Assembly (NCBI GenBank): GCA_935421135.1
Contig: OW285189.1
Location: 22,074,298 to 22,138,297, forward strand
Source: Bugulina stolonifera
Taxonomy: Eukaryota > Bryozoa > Gymnolaemata > Cheilostomatida > Bugulidae
DNA length: 64,000 nt
Reading direction: 5' to 3'
Shown piece by piece: positions 27,901-38,960 of the stretch. The position numbers and the translations under genes were made by a program. The notes below the pieces were generated by a model. That model did not search any database and was not told the origin of the DNA. It saw nothing but the letters and a program-made list of their open reading frames with translations. Position 1 is the first letter of the stretch, and each line of letters opens with the position of its first letter.

Positions 27901-30900
27901 TAGTGTGCCATAGAGAAGGAAGTTACCACTCTCATCCCAGATCAGGTTTGCCAGTCTCACCTGATCTGACTTAGCTAGTTCTCTCTCCACCGCCACACGC
28001 CTACCAAACTCCATCACCGGCACCTGCTGAGTCATCTAAAAGAACATCAGGGATACATGTACATGTATATGATCGTAATAGAGTGACGATAAAATACACA
28101 GCAACAACACACATTAAAATCCATGGAGTGTTGCCGAGTGACTTGATGAAGATGAAAGGGATATCCAGTCAAATATCTGGAAGTGCACAATACCTTGTTG
28201 GGGTACAATAACGTTCGTCGTTATTACTATTACACTAGAAGCAATTTCAAAAAATAGCATCCACTACACAGCATTTATGTATGAGAGCACTAACTACATC
28301 AACATCATAACGATATGCTCATATGCCTACCTGCTGTAACTCTGTGTATTGCTGAAGTGACTCATCTATTACTTTGATGATTTTTCCTGTCAGGAAGTTG
28401 AAGAGACGCACCTACAAGATGGATACCACTGTTAATACATTGTATAGTTATAACTCGAGACTACACTGTGTAACCATACACTGTGCACCTAAGACCTAAC
28501 ATTTTACTAACAAGGTTTAGAGCACAACAAACCACAGGAATTGTTAACATGAGTGAACAAAATTTCAATGTATACGAGATTAGAGACAACAAGTAGGGGA
28601 GTATGTCATTCAGACAAAGTAAGGCAACTCTACTAATGTGCACTCCGAAGGGCTGCTACATGGAGTAGAAAGTAGAAGCTACGCTTTAGTCACAGACCGT
28701 TCTATACAGAAACCAACAGCATCGCTGTGCTCCAAAAACTTAAAATTACATTAGTGATGGCAATACTTGATGTCTTACCTTTTTATCTGAAGAGGATAAA
28801 GCAAACTTTTTTCCATTTGGTGAGAAAGATATATCATGTATTTGGTCTTTACTCTACAAGTCAATATAAGTTGACTAGTAGTACAGCATTCATACTATAT
28901 TGTATATTAAATTATTACTTCACTGAAGTAAAGACATGAAGATCTGCATCATTGTCATCTAACACATGTTGCAGCTACATAAAACATAACACTGTTATTA
29001 CCACATAACATGACTTACAGTACTTACCATGACAAAGGTGAAAAGGTCAGTCTCCATGGCTGACTCAAATCTAACACATTTGGGCATCTTGTAGTCCTGT
29101 TTTGGTCCTCCCCAATATTGTATCTGTCCACTTTGGTCCACCGATATTGCCACATCATACACTGGGTTGTACTGCAAAAGTCATCAGCTAAATCAATGAG
29201 TAGAATATTACCAGGTAGTAAACTTGATTGTTATAACATACGCTATGGAGTGCTCTATGTGCATAGCTGGTCCTTGTAAAGTGACCAAGTATGATAGGTC
29301 GTCATAATGTAAAGAAGCAGTTATAACACGTACAGTAATTGAGAAAAAAGGCTTGTGGTTATCAACTCAACAATTATAAAAATATTACTAAGAAAAGGAA
29401 GACAACTCTGAAATCATAAACATCGATCATGAAAAGAAAACTCCCAAGGCTTTGACAGTTCACACTCTGTGACACTTTGGTTCAAGGGGAAGTAAATATT
29501 ATGATACTGCATAATTCCAATGGGGCCTTCAGCAATGAGTGAAGATATACCAGTGATGGCCACACTCTAATGTTTTAGTTTAGTTGTCCGTAGAATTACA
29601 TGTATATGGTAGATGATATACACTTATATTTAATTATTGACAGCAGCATATACACGTGTATGTAAGTAGAGAAATGCTACCAGAAGAGATATACTCACCC
29701 TTATAAGTGTGACAGGTGAATAGTGCAGCCTATCTATAACATGGATTGGCTCAGCCACACTACGGCAGTCGTATATGTATATTTTTGTACATAACTTCTC
29801 AGACCTGCCAAACATATTGTACAGAGTAGCATATTAATCTGAAGCAAATATACCTAGTAGGATAATCTATATAAATATTTATCATGAGCAACAAGAATTC
29901 TTTACTTTTGGAAAAATTATTCTCCAATTAAATGTTGTTACCAAACAGCAAAGTACAGAAGACAGATTAATACATTATACAACAGGAAACCGATTTAGCA
30001 AGGCGGTACCATCTGTCAGTTGTGGATGTATTCTATACAATCTTAGCCACTCTCATAAGAAAATCTTCATCGTTTAGATGGACTGACAGAGGAGGGGCAA
30101 ACATAACTTGTACTATGCCTAAATACATGCGCATTGTAAATCTGTATCGTATGACGAGTTTAACCATTGTGGTACAGTTATGGAACATTCACACTGCCGT
30201 TTATACCAACTACTAGCGGCGAGCGGCCAACGCTAACCACAATGTGGTTAACTTTACTATACTATACTGGCACGTGTTAGTTAGCGGCGGGGTTTAAAGT
30301 TCAGCATGTTGAACTCGGTGACCCCTACCGCTCAGTGGAGCATGTCACTATATAATGTAGTTGTGATTAGCGTTGGCCGCTCGCCGCTAGTAGTTGGTAT
30401 AAACGGCAATGTGAATGTAGCATTAGACTAACACTTACACTGCCACGGCTTCAATCGCGTCTCCCGTACTAAAGATCCAACAAGCCGAGTGAGGTACATA
30501 TCCCAACCTGATCATGTTGATCATATCTACAGATAGTATATAACTCAAACGTAAGTAGATGTGATGTTTACATGTAGCCCTATTATAATACACAATGATT
30601 AACAATGAAGGAAATAAAGATCAAGTTCTGGTTTCTCATCATTCAGGGTCTAAAATTAGACTATTGTAGCAAATTTTCCAGCTCATAAGCAGCAAAAGCA
30701 AATCATTAACAACTATAGGCTATACACAGGGAAACATTATAACAATGGTAGGTCTGGTATCCTACAGGCTATATGCATAGTACGTGATACAACATTGGCA
30801 GGTCTGGTATCCTACAAGCTATATGCACAGTACGTGATACAACATTGGTAGGTCTGGTATCCTACAGGCTATATGCACAGTACGTGATACAACATTGGCA

Positions 30901-32808
30901 GGTCTGGCGTTCTATAGGCTATATACTGGGTACATGATACAACATTGGCAGGTCTGGTGTCCTAATGGTACCAGGAACACAAAGAAAGTAGATGTATATG
31001 CATACCAAAGTTGAAGACATCAAATATCTTGAGGGTTTTATCAGTAGAGATGCTGCAGCAAAGCTCACCACCTGGGCTCCGAGCCAAGCCAACAATGGGT
31101 TCTAGAAAAGGTATAGAACATTTCACCGTATTTGGATGAATAATCCAGCATTGATTAAAATCAAAACTCATAAGCCAAGCTTAAACATAGTGATTCTTAC
31201 TACAATATATCAGGCATGAAAAGTTGGAGTATAGGATCTAATATACTCGTACATGTAGCGTATACACTTATTGACAAAACTTAATTTGAAGACCAACAAA
31301 TAAGTATATTAATGACATTGCAACAACCTTTATTATTAGTGCATAACTAGAGTACAAACCCAAGTGTGTCCGAAAGTGTTTAACAAACACTAGGCCTTCC
31401 TCATTTGTTTTCTTCCAGAATTTCACATGACCATCTGCACTAGCAGTGATTAAGAAGTTAGACCTAAAATTTTACATTTCATATGCAATTTATTTGATTG
31501 TGTCAACACAACAAAGACGGTTAAAAGAAATTATATGGACCCTGGGAAGCACATTAGTGACCCTTCAAGCGAACCATATAAACTGACCGGCCAATAGCAA
31601 ACAGCCCTACCAATACGTTAGGTAGACCACTGAATGATGACGGCATCACCAACCATTCTAGCAATATTTGTGAGAAAAGTCTAGTCTGCAGTAATTTATC
31701 TGCAAGCACATAAGGTGAGCTATGAGGCAGGTGGCTTTCTCCTAACCCCCTTCCCCTGTACCGAAGTACTATTGAACCCAATGAGTTACAGCTCACTGCA
31801 TACTAGGCTATTCAGAAAAATAGTAGAGACTATGACTATAATAACAGCTTATGCCAATTCAACAATTAATCCAGGAGTTAGGTTACACAAACTAATCTGA
31901 ATGAGCAATAATCTACAAGATATTATATCGATAAGTTGGCTACACAACTTACTTGGTCCCAACACAGTGGGTGATGATATCACGGTGCATATAGCTCTTC
32001 TCATATGTAGATGATGATGGAAGATTTTCAAGGTAAAGCTGTTCATGTGCAAGAACTGTAAAATACCATAAAATACATTACACCAGCTGTTACATCTGTT
32101 GCTCTCACAGCTTACAACCATGATGCCAGTTAAAAGTACAGCAAATTTTCAAATTCCATTAATTATTACATGTATATAAATAATAAATAATGATCCTAAG
32201 TGTTTTGGTTTTCTGAAAACTATCTACTTTCCTAGATAGCTACAGCCTACAACAATGGTCAATGGACCGCAACACAATGAACACCATTTATGATTTCAGC
32301 ATAATTTTAAATTAGAAGTATTTCTATTTTCTTATTGGTTATTATATTTATATTACTACAAAATCAATATCAATAGCTGTCTTTGCTCTGATGACTAACA
32401 TGGATTCTACATGTATTATGATTCTCATTCTCCTCTGTACCTCATTCTTTCCTGGGTCTATACATATATCATGGGCATCTAGGCCTATAGATGAAATGAG
32501 ACAGGTTCGGATTAAGGTTGCAAGTTATTTAGGGCCGATTTAGTAACTAAATTTCCAAACTTAAGCTAAAGCTTAAATAAAATAAAATAAAAATTAACTT
32601 GAGTTCAGCACATACATTTTTCTTTTTTCTTTGTTTGAGCCATATCAATAGTAGGCCCACAGATTTCTTCGTCCTCTCTCTCATCGGCCCTCTCCTGATT
32701 TTCAGTTGATTCCTTTTTGTCATGCTTATGAAGTTTGGGTGAGCCAGTTTCAGTTTGATCACTTTGACTATTATTATCACTTAGTTTTCTTTTCTTGGAG
32801 TCATCCAT
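24935..32808 (-). CDS. PPWD1: PPWD1: WD40-repeat cyclophilin (peptidyl-prolyl isomerase)
   Basis: Sixteen exons join in frame to 643 residues (human 646): 32808-32616, 32055-31953, 31463-31360, 31101-31006, 30526-30439, 29804-29699, 29171-29028, 28853-28779, 28411-28331, 28035-27888, 27635-27552, 27363-27213, 26835-26686, 26340-26228, 25763-25612 and 25078-24935. An acidic, Lys-rich N-terminus precedes WD40 repeats (residues about 85-330; for example [14 protein letters not shown] and [18 protein letters not shown]). The C-terminal cyclophilin domain (about 480-640) has [14 protein letters not shown] with the catalytic Arg, then GSQFFIT and [12 protein letters not shown] with the cyclosporin-pocket Trp. 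PPWD1 is a nuclear protein of the catalytic spliceosome. Intron 4 holds a 50-base minisatellite and intron 5 an inverted-repeat element. A possible extra mini-exon near 28934-28972 was left out because the ungapped match to human PPWD1 does not need it. Confidence 0.95.
26565..26606. repeat. Short dispersed hairpin motif, both arms present
   Basis: The left arm gagttatcctctctc and right arm gagaagacaattc are near reverse complements separated by about 14 bases. This is one member of a hairpin family seen many times in the window. It lies in a PPWD1 intron. Confidence 0.6.
27034..27080. repeat. Short dispersed hairpin motif, both arms present
   Basis: The arms gaagttgttctcccttt (27034-27050) and aaagagaggacaacttc (27064-27080) pair with two mismatches around an A/T-rich loop. 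This is the clearest complete member of the dispersed family. Confidence 0.65.
30185..30418. mobile_element. MITE-like element with long terminal inverted repeats
   Basis: The first 58 bases (30185-30242) and last 58 bases (30361-30418) are reverse complements with two mismatches; the arms begin acattcacactgccg. The 118-base centre is non-coding. The arms are GC-richer than the surrounding intron 5 of PPWD1, consistent with an inserted non-autonomous DNA transposon. I could not settle the target-site duplication, so the superfamily is left open. Confidence 0.7.
30741..30962. repeat. 50-base minisatellite, about 4.5 copies
   Basis: Tandem units of exactly 50 bases with the core caggtctggtatcctaca repeat with few differences inside PPWD1 intron 4. 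The array ends about 45 bases from the exon 4 donor at 31005. Confidence 0.85.
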
Positions 32809-33827
32809 TTTCGACGTAGACTCAGACTGTGGCTATATAGAGCGCCCACAATATAGACAGTTACAATACATATCAGTTTAACAAGCAAATGTCGATATAC
32901 CAGGACCATGGTCTATATACAACGGACAAGAATCTTAAATGTGGAGTTGTCTGATCGTGTAAGGATGACTTGCACTAGTAGACAACTCCAAATACTTTCA
33001 CAAATTCTCATTTGATAATCCCAGGAACACCAGGATGCTGCTAAAGGTAACAGTAACCCTAAAAGAACCTCTGCCCTTGGTATGGCACCATTAATTCAAT
33101 CTTGCTTCTTTAGAATCAGCAATGAAGAAGTCAAGATTATGTTTAGAGCCATCAACCAAGACACAGAATCTAGAAAATGAAATTTCCTATCATCTACTCA
33201 TCACCTACAGTAAACCCTGCAGTGTTGTTAGCAATTTCTTATCAAACTGGGTCCACGATTGCAGTGGGAGTTGAGTGGCAGTTTATTGTATAGCAAAATA
33301 AATGGTTAAACACCTGATGGAAAAAATATACAAAATTAAAATATGCAATTGCATGCATACTGCAGACTAATGAAATAAAATAACTTTAAAATAATAATAT
33401 TGCACCAGTATTGACTTGAAAATAATTCTGCACTGACTATTTTGCTTAAAATACCAAAAACAAACCAGTCTGAGCATAGGCCTACCCTGTAATTATGAAA
33501 AAATTTCCCATGACTGAATACCAACAGTAAAAAACTATCCTGTAGTGTGAAAAATATTCTATCCCAAATCTCTCTAGATGATTTAAGCTCATGTAAACTC
33601 TAAAGTCTTCAACAAAATACGAATTAATATAATGGAGTTTGTTACAGTTTTCCAAATGTACAGAAAGTATTGGGCTCTAAATAAAGATACTAGCTAGTGT
33701 TTTTCATTGATTGACAATATACATTGGAAACCGCAATGCTAATACAAATACTAATACCAGTACTGATACAACATAATATTATACAGTAGATCTGTAATGT
33801 GTATATGTGTACAATGTACACACAAAA
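32809..33827. other. Intergenic region between PPWD1 and the receptor-like gene
   Basis: About 1 kb, AT-rich. It contains the PPWD1 promoter side and the 3' end of the minus-strand receptor-like gene. A hairpin motif of the dispersed family sits at 32942-32990. No gene is seen. Confidence 0.55.
32942..32990. repeat. Short dispersed hairpin motif, both arms present
   Basis: The arms tggagttgtct (32942-32952) and agacaactcca (32980-32990) are perfect reverse complements separated by 27 bases. This is a shorter-armed relative of the family seen at 27034-27080. Confidence 0.55.
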
Positions 33828-36800
33828 TCAACTCTTGATTTCATTTAACGCTTGGGGTTTGTCACCAGTTGCTTGCATTGGGAATGAACTGGAAGAATTT
33901 GGATTATTAGTTGCTCTGGAAAACTTGGTGGAACACTGTGGTGAACTCACAGTATTTCCTGGTCTTACAGATGACATTCCATCAGTTACGAGATCATTCT
34001 CAGAACCTGAGCTGAGCACACTGACCATATCAGTGTCACATGAATATGGTAATGGAGGTTTATATTTTCCTATGAAAGAAGTCTTTGATATTGAATTGAA
34101 TTCACATTCCGGTTGCATATCCTTAGACAGAGAAGCATCGCATGGCTCAGTGTTAATAATATTGTTAATTACATTAGTTCCATATCTTCTTTTTAGGAAA
34201 ATGAAACTACACGTAAAAATCACTATTACTAGAGCTGAGGCTAGGACGCTGATGATTATATGATAGTGAATCCATGGTCTCTTTCTGTTAGAATCTGATG
34301 CAGTTATTGGAGTTGAATAGATAGACACCACCTGTTTAGTCACCTGATGGGAGCTGAACTTGTTTGAAAGAGTGACTGTACATTCAGTGTATTGAGTAAG
34401 AACTGCTGTTGGAATTATAAAGCCATCTACAAAACATAACAATGTCCCAAATTATAGCTATATGAAAGATATCATAGCATAATGGTTGAATAATATATCA
34501 CTAAGTTGTAGTATTATCTACTCAGTATTTGTAATGAACCATTAGTCAACTCAGGCAGGACTAGACATTATAACTGGAATGATATGGATTCACCACACAT
34601 TAGTACATGTATCCAAATTGTACATGTATATGTACCATTTATTTATTTAGTAATTATTCTTCACCTATTACTTCTAGCTTTAGCCAAATAAAAAAGGACA
34701 ACCTATTCCTAAGGCAGGCTTGTTTTAATTGCAAAGTACGAAAGTAATGATATAATACAGTACACAGATATTTTAGCTCTAAATGTGTTTTATGATCACT
34801 TTTGCCATTGATGCAATAATATGTTATATAATACATATAATACATAATTATATATGTACATGTATATATATAATAATATAGAGTATGTAACATTGTCATC
34901 TAGCATACAATGTAGCTTGTAGCAAACATCAATCAGCTGAAGAGGTTTTAGTAACATAGTCTTACCACATGTTTCATTTGCATCAACTGTCTTATCATCA
35001 CACAGCAGGGTTTTAGAGTCGGGATAAGGAAATGATTTTACTTTAACCAGTTTCAGCTTGTATACTGGACCCATATACAACCATCTCAACTTAAAACTTG
35101 GCTTCCTAAAGTCTACAATGTGAACATAACAAGTGCAGAATTCAAGCAACATTTTTGTTAACTAGCCTGGGTTCCAAGTCAAGTATGTTAGTGGTCATTC
35201 TAGATGTATAGAACTTTAGACCATGACTTCCAGCATCTGTAGCAGCCATGAAATAGAAGACAACTCTCAGCAGCCCATGCTCACATTGTACAGTATATAT
35301 TGTAACATGTGCATGAATATGGACAGTGACTTACCTTTAGCTGTTATAATTGTCAACACACATACATCTCTCCCCTCACTTTTCACAACAATGAATTGAT
35401 TCTCAACTGTATCTCGGCTTTCATTCAGCAAGTCTGGAACTTTATGTAAGAAGTTGAGGGTGCAGAATTGGTCATTATTAGGGTTTGATGATCGCACACA
35501 TTCACCTCTCTTTACATTCTTGATCTCAAACCTCTGTATGCCATGCTCTGTCTGAAATTAAATAAATAGTCAAGCGCTAAGACTGCAGGTAATATGAATC
35601 TGTAATTGGAGAGGTATACTAGTACAACCTAGCTGGTCTGTGAGAGTTGTATTATTACAGTGTATAGGCCTATTCTACACCACATGGTTTGCATCAGCTG
35701 TTCAAGCTAAATAAGTCTAAATAAAATTCGTTTGAGTTGTAATAGCTAGTATTTCTGTAAGCACCATGGTAGAGATTCTTAAACAATAACACAATTTTTA
35801 TATATTTTGAAGTTGTCTCCCTATAAGGTTTCTCAGCCACTCCAATGACCCCTGATCCAGCATGCAATTTTACAAAAATAATGACATAAAGTTCCGGACA
35901 CTCTTTCAGTGGGTGTGTTTAAACTACCTCTAGCTAGTATGCACAGAAGCAGTACACTTATAATGTATTAGAATCAGATGATAATCTGCAGGTATTACAT
36001 CAAACAAATAGCAGACATAATTATACACACATGTAGCATTTCATGTACAGCATATATACAATTTTCCATGAAGGCCTACAACATGCCAGATCTATGTGTA
36101 TGTCTATCACATATAGGTAGTAGTAGATCTACTACGTGTACAAGTAGACGTACACTTACTGTACAAGTACATGTACACTCACTGTACAAGTACATGTACA
36201 CTCAATGTATGAGTACATGTACACTCACTGTACAAGTACATGTACACTCAATGTATAAGTACATGTACACTCACTGTACAAGTACATGTACACTCAATGT
36301 ATAAGTACATGTACACTCACTGTACAAGTACATGTACACTCACTGTACAAGTAGGGGCCTACATGTACACTCACTGTACAAGTACATGTACACTCACTGT
36401 ACAAGTACATGTACACTCACTGTACAAGTACATGTACACTTACATGAGTATCAACTAGGTTGTTTATTGTGATGTTGAGAAACTTGCGGAATTCTGACTT
36501 GACTTGATATTCATAGTGCATGTCAAGGTTCCTGGGATTAGCATATGCTGCCTTGCCATCTATCACCACATTGCATATTGTATACACTACAAACAGACAG
36601 CACAGGGGACTATCAATACAGGAAATGAAGGAGTGGAGAGACCCATCACCATGTGGAATTCTAAGAAACCTCAATAGTACTGTGTTAAGCGTGTAAAGGT
36701 CTACATGTATAGGGTGCCGGCTGTCAGCAAATGAGTGGCAGCCGTGGGGAGACTGCTAGTTAACGCAACTGGAGTAGGTCTACTAAGAACTTCTGTATCT

Positions 36801-37822
36801 CCATGCTGATATGATTTGGGTGAGATAATAATAATATGGTCTCCAGCTGAAGTACTTGTATAATCAACAGACCATAACTTATCGTTTATAAAATATTAAT
36901 TTTGTGGTCTCTTAATTTAGTTTGTGGTATTGTGTGTATTTTAGCTTCATCTGATTCATTATAACTTGGGGAGCAGTTGAATAAATAAATAGGGAGTCTT
37001 TCAGTGCAGTATAACATTACTTATCTACCATCTATGTGTGACCTGGTCTTGTTCATATTCCTGTGATCACACCGGATTACCCAACACATGAGATGAAAAG
37101 CAATGTTGTATAACTAGCGGAAAGCTTCATTGCTAAAGGCTCTGCTGGCTGCTGGGTATTTCCCAGCATTCCTTTGTCATTTGTGACTGAATGGAGACTT
37201 TTCCTTTTTCCATCTACACTGTAGCATACATGTATACCTTTTTGCATTCAATTAGGGGAACAGTGATTGTGATGAGGGAATTGAATTGCAGATATGCAAT
37301 GTGCCCACCTCATTTTTACCATCCCCAAGATAAACGAGATTATCTGCAGAGTCCCAACTAACCAAAATATATTATTAGTAGAACATGAATTTCCCCAACA
37401 AATTTAAGACTATGTAGGTCACAGAGTAAATGTTCCTAAAAATGGTTCTACATTATGTAGCCAAAATTGGCTCTAATATTGACACTCAATGACGCTGTAC
37501 CCTAGCAACTGCCTACCAGCAGTGAAAATGTACAGTTACTGATGCATTTCATTACATACCAAATAAGAATAATTATTAGTTGTATACACAAGTTTAGCCC
37601 ACACTTGTCATAAAGACTGGACAAATATCCAATACATTTATTCATCAACCCCCCAATCTGTTGAGAACAAATGCGCTATCATAACAACCGATAAATAGAC
37701 ATGCATATGAGATATAAAATAAATAAAACACGACTAATATTAACTTATGACATTAACTTACCAGTATTTGGCAACGTGAGTAAGATAAAATATGACCAGA
37801 GAAGACGCTTTACTAGTAGCAT
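33828..37822 (-). CDS. Predicted single-pass (type I) membrane protein, receptor-like, unrecognised
   Basis: Five exons (37822-37762, 36586-36444, 35551-35335, 35112-34966, 34426-33828) join in frame to 388 residues. Residues 1-21 form a signal peptide (MLLVKRLLWSYFILLTLPNT). The ectodomain of roughly 235 residues has scattered cysteines and several N-glycosylation sequons (for example NIT, NES and NET). One transmembrane helix (IIISVLASALVIVIFTCSFIFL) is followed by basic KRR and a cytoplasmic tail of about 120 residues, rich in Ser, Asn and Thr, with the proline-rich piece YKPPLPYS. No kinase, TIR, SEFIR, death or ITAM-type domain is apparent. The architecture suggests a cell-surface receptor or adhesion protein, but I recognise no family and assign no function. 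Intron 2 starts with a 23-base minisatellite immediately at its donor site. Confidence 0.7.
36140..36440. repeat. 23-base minisatellite touching a splice donor
   Basis: About a dozen 23-base units built on cactcactgtacaagtacat, some with aatgtataag variants, fill the start of intron 2 of the receptor-like gene. On the gene strand the intron opens gtaagtgtacatgtac, which already matches the unit, so the array abuts the donor at 36443. Each unit carries a gtgagt hexamer on the gene strand, and acatgt palindromes recur throughout. Confidence 0.9.
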
Positions 37823-38960
37823 ATCTTATCTGTTTCCACCATTTCACATGCGTGTGATAGTAAGGCTTTGATAGTTTGTTTGAGATTACAGTCTACAATA
37901 CAATAGAACAGTATCTTCAGTTCTTATGTATATAAGCACCTAGATAGACCAGGGATACCCCTGGATGTATTGTATCCACAAAACAAATAAAGTCGAATAT
38001 TCAGTTTGGTTGTCTAATTGTTATAGTGAAAGAAATAGAACAGATAGCTGTCTTTCCACAATTCCATCTAGAAAGCAAAGAACAGCCAGCATTTGTACAG
38101 CACATATGACTAAGTGAGTAAGTGAGTGAGCTTTCTCAGCATAACAACTGTGTAGGGAAAATAACTCCAACTGAGCGGTAAAAAGGATAAAACTCAATCA
38201 AAATTTTCTGTTTATAATGACATAATGTGTGGTCTGGCATTCACTTCCTGCAATGATGTAATTCACGAAGCTAAGATGTCATATAGCCCAGCTGGTATTG
38301 TGCTAACTGGTCCAGCTGCCACTAGGCTTTCTAATGGTGTATTCAGTTGACAACTTCAAAATTTCAATACTCAGTTCACCTTTAAGAATGCTAAAACTAT
38401 AACACTATTATTTTTATTCACCAATACTACTGCTGTTCCGTTACTATGAAGTTTTATGCTATTGTTAGCAATCCACATGTAAAATTGTTACACTGACACT
38501 CCATTCAACAGCAATTTCATACACACTAGTGCTTCTAAAGCTGTAGACTACAATGAAGAGTAAGCAAATAAAGTGATGAAGCTTTCAGTCTTTAAGTTTT
38601 TTAAACAGAAATCTCATCTTGTGTCTGGAGCCCCAGGGTTTTTGTTATTTAATTATAAACTTATAATAATAATACATCAACTTACATAAAAGTGTGCAAT
38701 GTCTAGATTGGGACAGAAGGGGTGTGCCTGGTGCCTCATTATTGTAGGCTGTGAGCTTTGCATTTTTAGGGGCATAGATCGAAGAAAATTAATAGTATAA
38801 TTATTCGATACTGTTTCAAGTAATCGAGTATCGAATGAGTATGAGTGTATAAATAAATATGAATATACTAATAATATTTATATTAATATAAATAAATATA
38901 AATAAAGCCTAAAACAACTGTTTCTTAGTAACAACCACTTTATAAAAAATAGTACAATAG
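37823..38960. other. Upstream region of the receptor-like gene
   Basis: About 1.1 kb of AT-rich DNA without recognisable coding exons lies between the start of the minus-strand receptor-like gene and the LINE. It should contain the receptor promoter. Confidence 0.5.

Noticed and set aside
28934..28972. Possible extra PPWD1 mini-exon
   Set aside because: It has an acceptor and keeps frame, but direct joining of the neighbouring exons aligns with human PPWD1 without gaps and its donor is weak.
36140..36440. CRISPR-like regular repeats
   Set aside because: Units are directly adjacent without unique spacers and lie in an intron of a eukaryotic gene; it is a minisatellite.
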